From NCBI GenBank assembly GCA_037039925.1, contig JAXRKP010000820.1, positions 102,001 to 166,000 of the forward strand: 64,000 nt of DNA. Reading direction: 5' to 3'. The notes below the pieces were generated by a model. That model was given only the letters and a program-made list of their open reading frames with translations. It did not search any database and was not told where the DNA came from. The translations under genes and the position numbers were made by a program. This stretch comes from Doris montereyensis (taxonomy: Eukaryota; Mollusca; Gastropoda; Nudibranchia; Dorididae). Positions 61,611 to 64,000 of this stretch are shown piece by piece; position 1 is the first letter of the stretch; every line of letters starts with the position of its first letter.

Positions 61611-61806
61611 CAGTTGGAATGGCGATTAGAAAAGTAGTTAAATAAGACGATTTAACAATGTGTAGACATGAATCTGTACTTTATTCAACTGCCATCAAAC
61701 CGGAAATAATAAGAACACATCCGTTTATGGGTAGTCTAAAAAGACGAAACAAAGCGTGAATCGCTCACAACAATATAAACGTAACACGCTTATATTATAT
61801 CGCACA
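61611..61806 (-). mobile_element. Putative 3' LTR of the Ty3/gypsy element
   Basis: Read on the minus strand, a ggggggga polypurine-like run (61818-61812) is followed by tgtgcgatataatataagcg, which could be the LTR start (TG). An AATAAA lies at 61685-61680. The end is uncertain: 61611-61615 if the 17-mer belongs to the LTR, or about 61628 if the 17-mer belongs to the neighbouring repeat unit. The 5' LTR lies outside the window. Confidence 0.5.
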
Positions 61807-61885
61807 TGACTCCCCCCCAAAAAAAAAAAAGCACGTCACAGTGATGACAGATAATAACTGAATATAATATTAGCTAGGTTGTAAG

Positions 61886-64000
61886 TTAATGTGTTCCAGT
61901 ACTATCTATATCTTGAGGTTTTATAACCTCTCTGCCTGATCGAGTCTTGACTATTCTGGGTTCCACGTTAGACTCAACTGGGCAATGACTATCACTATCA
62001 CTATCCATATCAAATGTTTCATTTCTGTCATTGTTAATCTGTCCACCGTGTTCGGAGTTCTGAAATGGTATCGCCCTGTCAGGCGACCATGAAACAATCT
62101 CAGGACCAGCGAGATGAGAGTACGCAGGTTTCAGTCTGTCTATTGAAACTCGAATGGTTTTTCTTTCTTTGATGATGTCAAAGTGTTTATCAGATCGAGC
62201 CGCAACGGGGAAAAGGCCCGTCGTAAGGTCTGACGAAAGGGCCTCTGTGCGCATCGCGACGGACATAGACCTGTTCAGCGTTGAGTAAATCTCGAGGTAT
62301 ATAGCTATGTGGCATGCCATGATGTGTAGGAGCTGGCGGGGATAATTTCCTTAAGTTATTCTGTAGATCTTGTAGAAAACTGTTATCAGGTACCATTTTA
62401 TCAACGTATGGTGGTGAAAGAAAATCGCCGGGTACGCGTAGGTTGGTTCCGTATGTGAACAGAGCAGGTGCTGCGTCGAGGTCTTCTTTCCAGGTGGTTC
62501 GAATTCCGAGTAGTACAACCGGCAACTCATCTATCCAATGAGGGCCTGTGAGACGAGCTTTGAGGGCGCTCTTGAAGGTACGGTGAAATCTCTCTACCAT
62601 TCCATTTGACTGGGGATGATAAGCGGTCGTAGTTTTAGGAGTCACGCCAAGTACTCTATTTAATTGGCGCCACAGTTCGCTGGTGAATTGACGGCCTTGA
62701 TCCGAAGTAATAGAGTCTGGCACACCGAAACGAGCAATCCAGTTGCGTAACAATGCTTTTGCGCATGTGACAGCTTCGGCATTAGGAAGAGGAATGGCTT
62801 CCGGCCATCTGGTAAATCTGTCGACAATTGTTAGCAGGTACACACAGTCTTCTGATGATGGTAAAGGCCCTACTAGATCCACATGTATATCTCCGAATCG
62901 TCTGTCAGGTGGTTCAAATGTCTTCAACGGAGTTTTAGTGTGACGACCAATTTTGCTAGATTGGCATGCATGACACGTTTTGACCATGTTTCTTATGTCC
63001 TTTTTAATACCTGGCCAGACGTAACGAGCTGAGATAGTTCGAGTTGTAGGTATGGGTCCAGGATGGCAGAGATTGTGAAATGTATCAAAAATAGTCCTTG
63101 TCCACGATGGTGGAACGATGGGGCGAGGGTGACCTGTAGAAACATCACAAAGTGTTTGAACTCCGTCTATTGGTACCTCCTTAAGTGTCAAAGAGCCTGG
63201 TTGCATCCGTAATTCCATCACGTTTGGATCCTCGCGTTGTGCTGCGGCGAAAAGCTTGAAATTGACGACTGGAACCGAAGATATGGATGAAACCAATGGT
63301 TCTGAAAAGTTCAACGGTGCACGTGACAATGTATCTGGCACGACGTTATCTGGTCCTTTTATGTATCTGATATCAGTCGTGAATTCAGCGATGTAAGAAA
63401 GTTGGCGCTCTTGTCGCGGTGATCTGTCTGTGGCGCTGGCCATGGTGTGAATCAATGGTTTATGATCGGTAACGATAAAGATTGACCTTCCTTCAATGAA
63501 GTAACGAAAATGTTTGACGGCGCTGTACATTGCCAAAAGCTCACGATCAAATGTTGAGTAGCGACTTTGTGTGGGAGACAACTTCCTTGAGAAAAATGCA
63601 ATGGGTCTCCAAAATCCTTGATGTTGTTGAGATAGCTCTGCGCCTACCGCAAAACTTGATGCGTCTACTGAGAGTTTCGTCGGAGCATCGTGGTAAGGGT
63701 GATGAAGAATCACAGCATTGGCGAGCATCGATTTGGCACCTTCGAATGCAGATTGGCAGTCTGATGTCCAAGTGAGTTGTTTAGATTTAGACTTGCCTTT
63801 TAGGGTTTCGGTTAAAGGTATTAACTGTTTGGCGAGTCGAGGCATGAATCTGTGATAAAAATTCATCATGCCAAGGAAACGCTCAAGGGATTTTTTGTCT
63901 GTTGGAGTGGGAAAATCCGTGATAGCACGCACCTTTTCAGTCAATGGTTTGATCCCAGTGGATGAAAGAAAATGTCCTAGAAACTGTATGGATGATTGGC
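61886..64000 (-). CDS. pol: Ty3/gypsy Pol, C-terminal part: end of RT, RNase H, integrase
   Basis: Polyprotein of an LTR retrotransposon. It runs open from the window edge (minus strand; 63998 on) with IQFLGHFLSSTGIKPL, the C-terminal end of reverse transcriptase. Counted from TTG 63944: RNase H has Asp94 (LSVDASS), Glu135 (FDRELLAMY) and Asp160 (IVTDHKPL). The integrase zinc finger has His290/His294 and Cys324/Cys327. The catalytic core has Asp356 (HVDLVGPL), Asp415 (ITSDQGRQF) and Glu451 (NGMVERFHR), a DD35E arrangement. All catalytic residues are present. One frameshift near 62213 in a TTTTCCCC run separates YDGPF from the last ~100 codons (ARSDKHFDIIKERKT..., stop at 61886). RSPRQERQLSYIAEFTTDIR resembles the CsRn1-type clade; that is a guess. 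Gag, protease and most of RT lie to the right of the window. It is the youngest-looking coding element here. Confidence 0.9.

Overview
This is a repeat-saturated piece of animal nuclear DNA. Protein-coding sequence is almost entirely transposon-derived, apart from one host exon: the first coding exon of a syndapin/PACSIN-type F-BAR gene, minus strand, 2423-2703. Intron-like splice sites, Ty3/gypsy, LINE, Penelope-like and P-element-type sequences, three tRNA-headed SINE-like families and very dense micro- and minisatellites point to an invertebrate. The SINE styles and the recurring agatctagatct motif make a mollusc, perhaps a gastropod, my best guess; this is inference and not proved by the window. 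By hand tally about one third of the 64 kb is tandem repeat, so most long open frames are repeat artefacts.

Layout. 0-7 kb: SINE fragments, the syndapin exon, and 62-, 43-, 21- and 32-bp minisatellites with a GAA/GGA tract. 7.4-9.3 kb: a decayed THAP/P-element-type transposase gene. Its THAP exon is split by a 589-bp Penelope-LTR-like insertion with 14-bp target-site duplications and a perfect 128-bp inverted repeat. 9.4-15.5 kb: a SINE-linked 57-bp minisatellite, microsatellites and a long ATT/ACT tract. 15.9-20.9 kb: a mosaic of Penelope-LTR-like copies, a 57-bp satellite made from their interior, a partial copy of the 11.3-12.3 kb segment, and a 46-bp array made from a SINE interior. 20.9-30 kb: an 800-bp GGTA/TGTA array, SINE-B copies and 72-, 88-, 13- and 61-bp arrays. 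30-42 kb: mostly unrecognised sequence with small dispersed repeats, a second 57-bp array, an 11-bp array, a SINE-C copy and an old ~457-bp duplication. 42.9-47 kb: three truncated LINE 3' ends and a Penelope GIY-YIG remnant. 47-61.6 kb: CT and ATT tracts, then 74-, 36-, 12-, 79-, 47- and 41-bp arrays, a head-to-head SINE-A pair and two alternating arrays of about 25 and 37 bp. 61.6-64 kb: the 3' half of a Ty3/gypsy element on the minus strand, running off the right edge.

How the parts relate. No operon or host pathway is visible. The main theme is mobile elements seeding tandem arrays. Parts of the Penelope-LTR-like unit, of SINE-C and possibly of SINE-B continue directly into satellite arrays, and one insertion is a chimera carrying a 40-bp piece identical to the LINE at 45.2 kb. 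Many frameshifts sit at homopolymers, so some may be sequencing or assembly errors.
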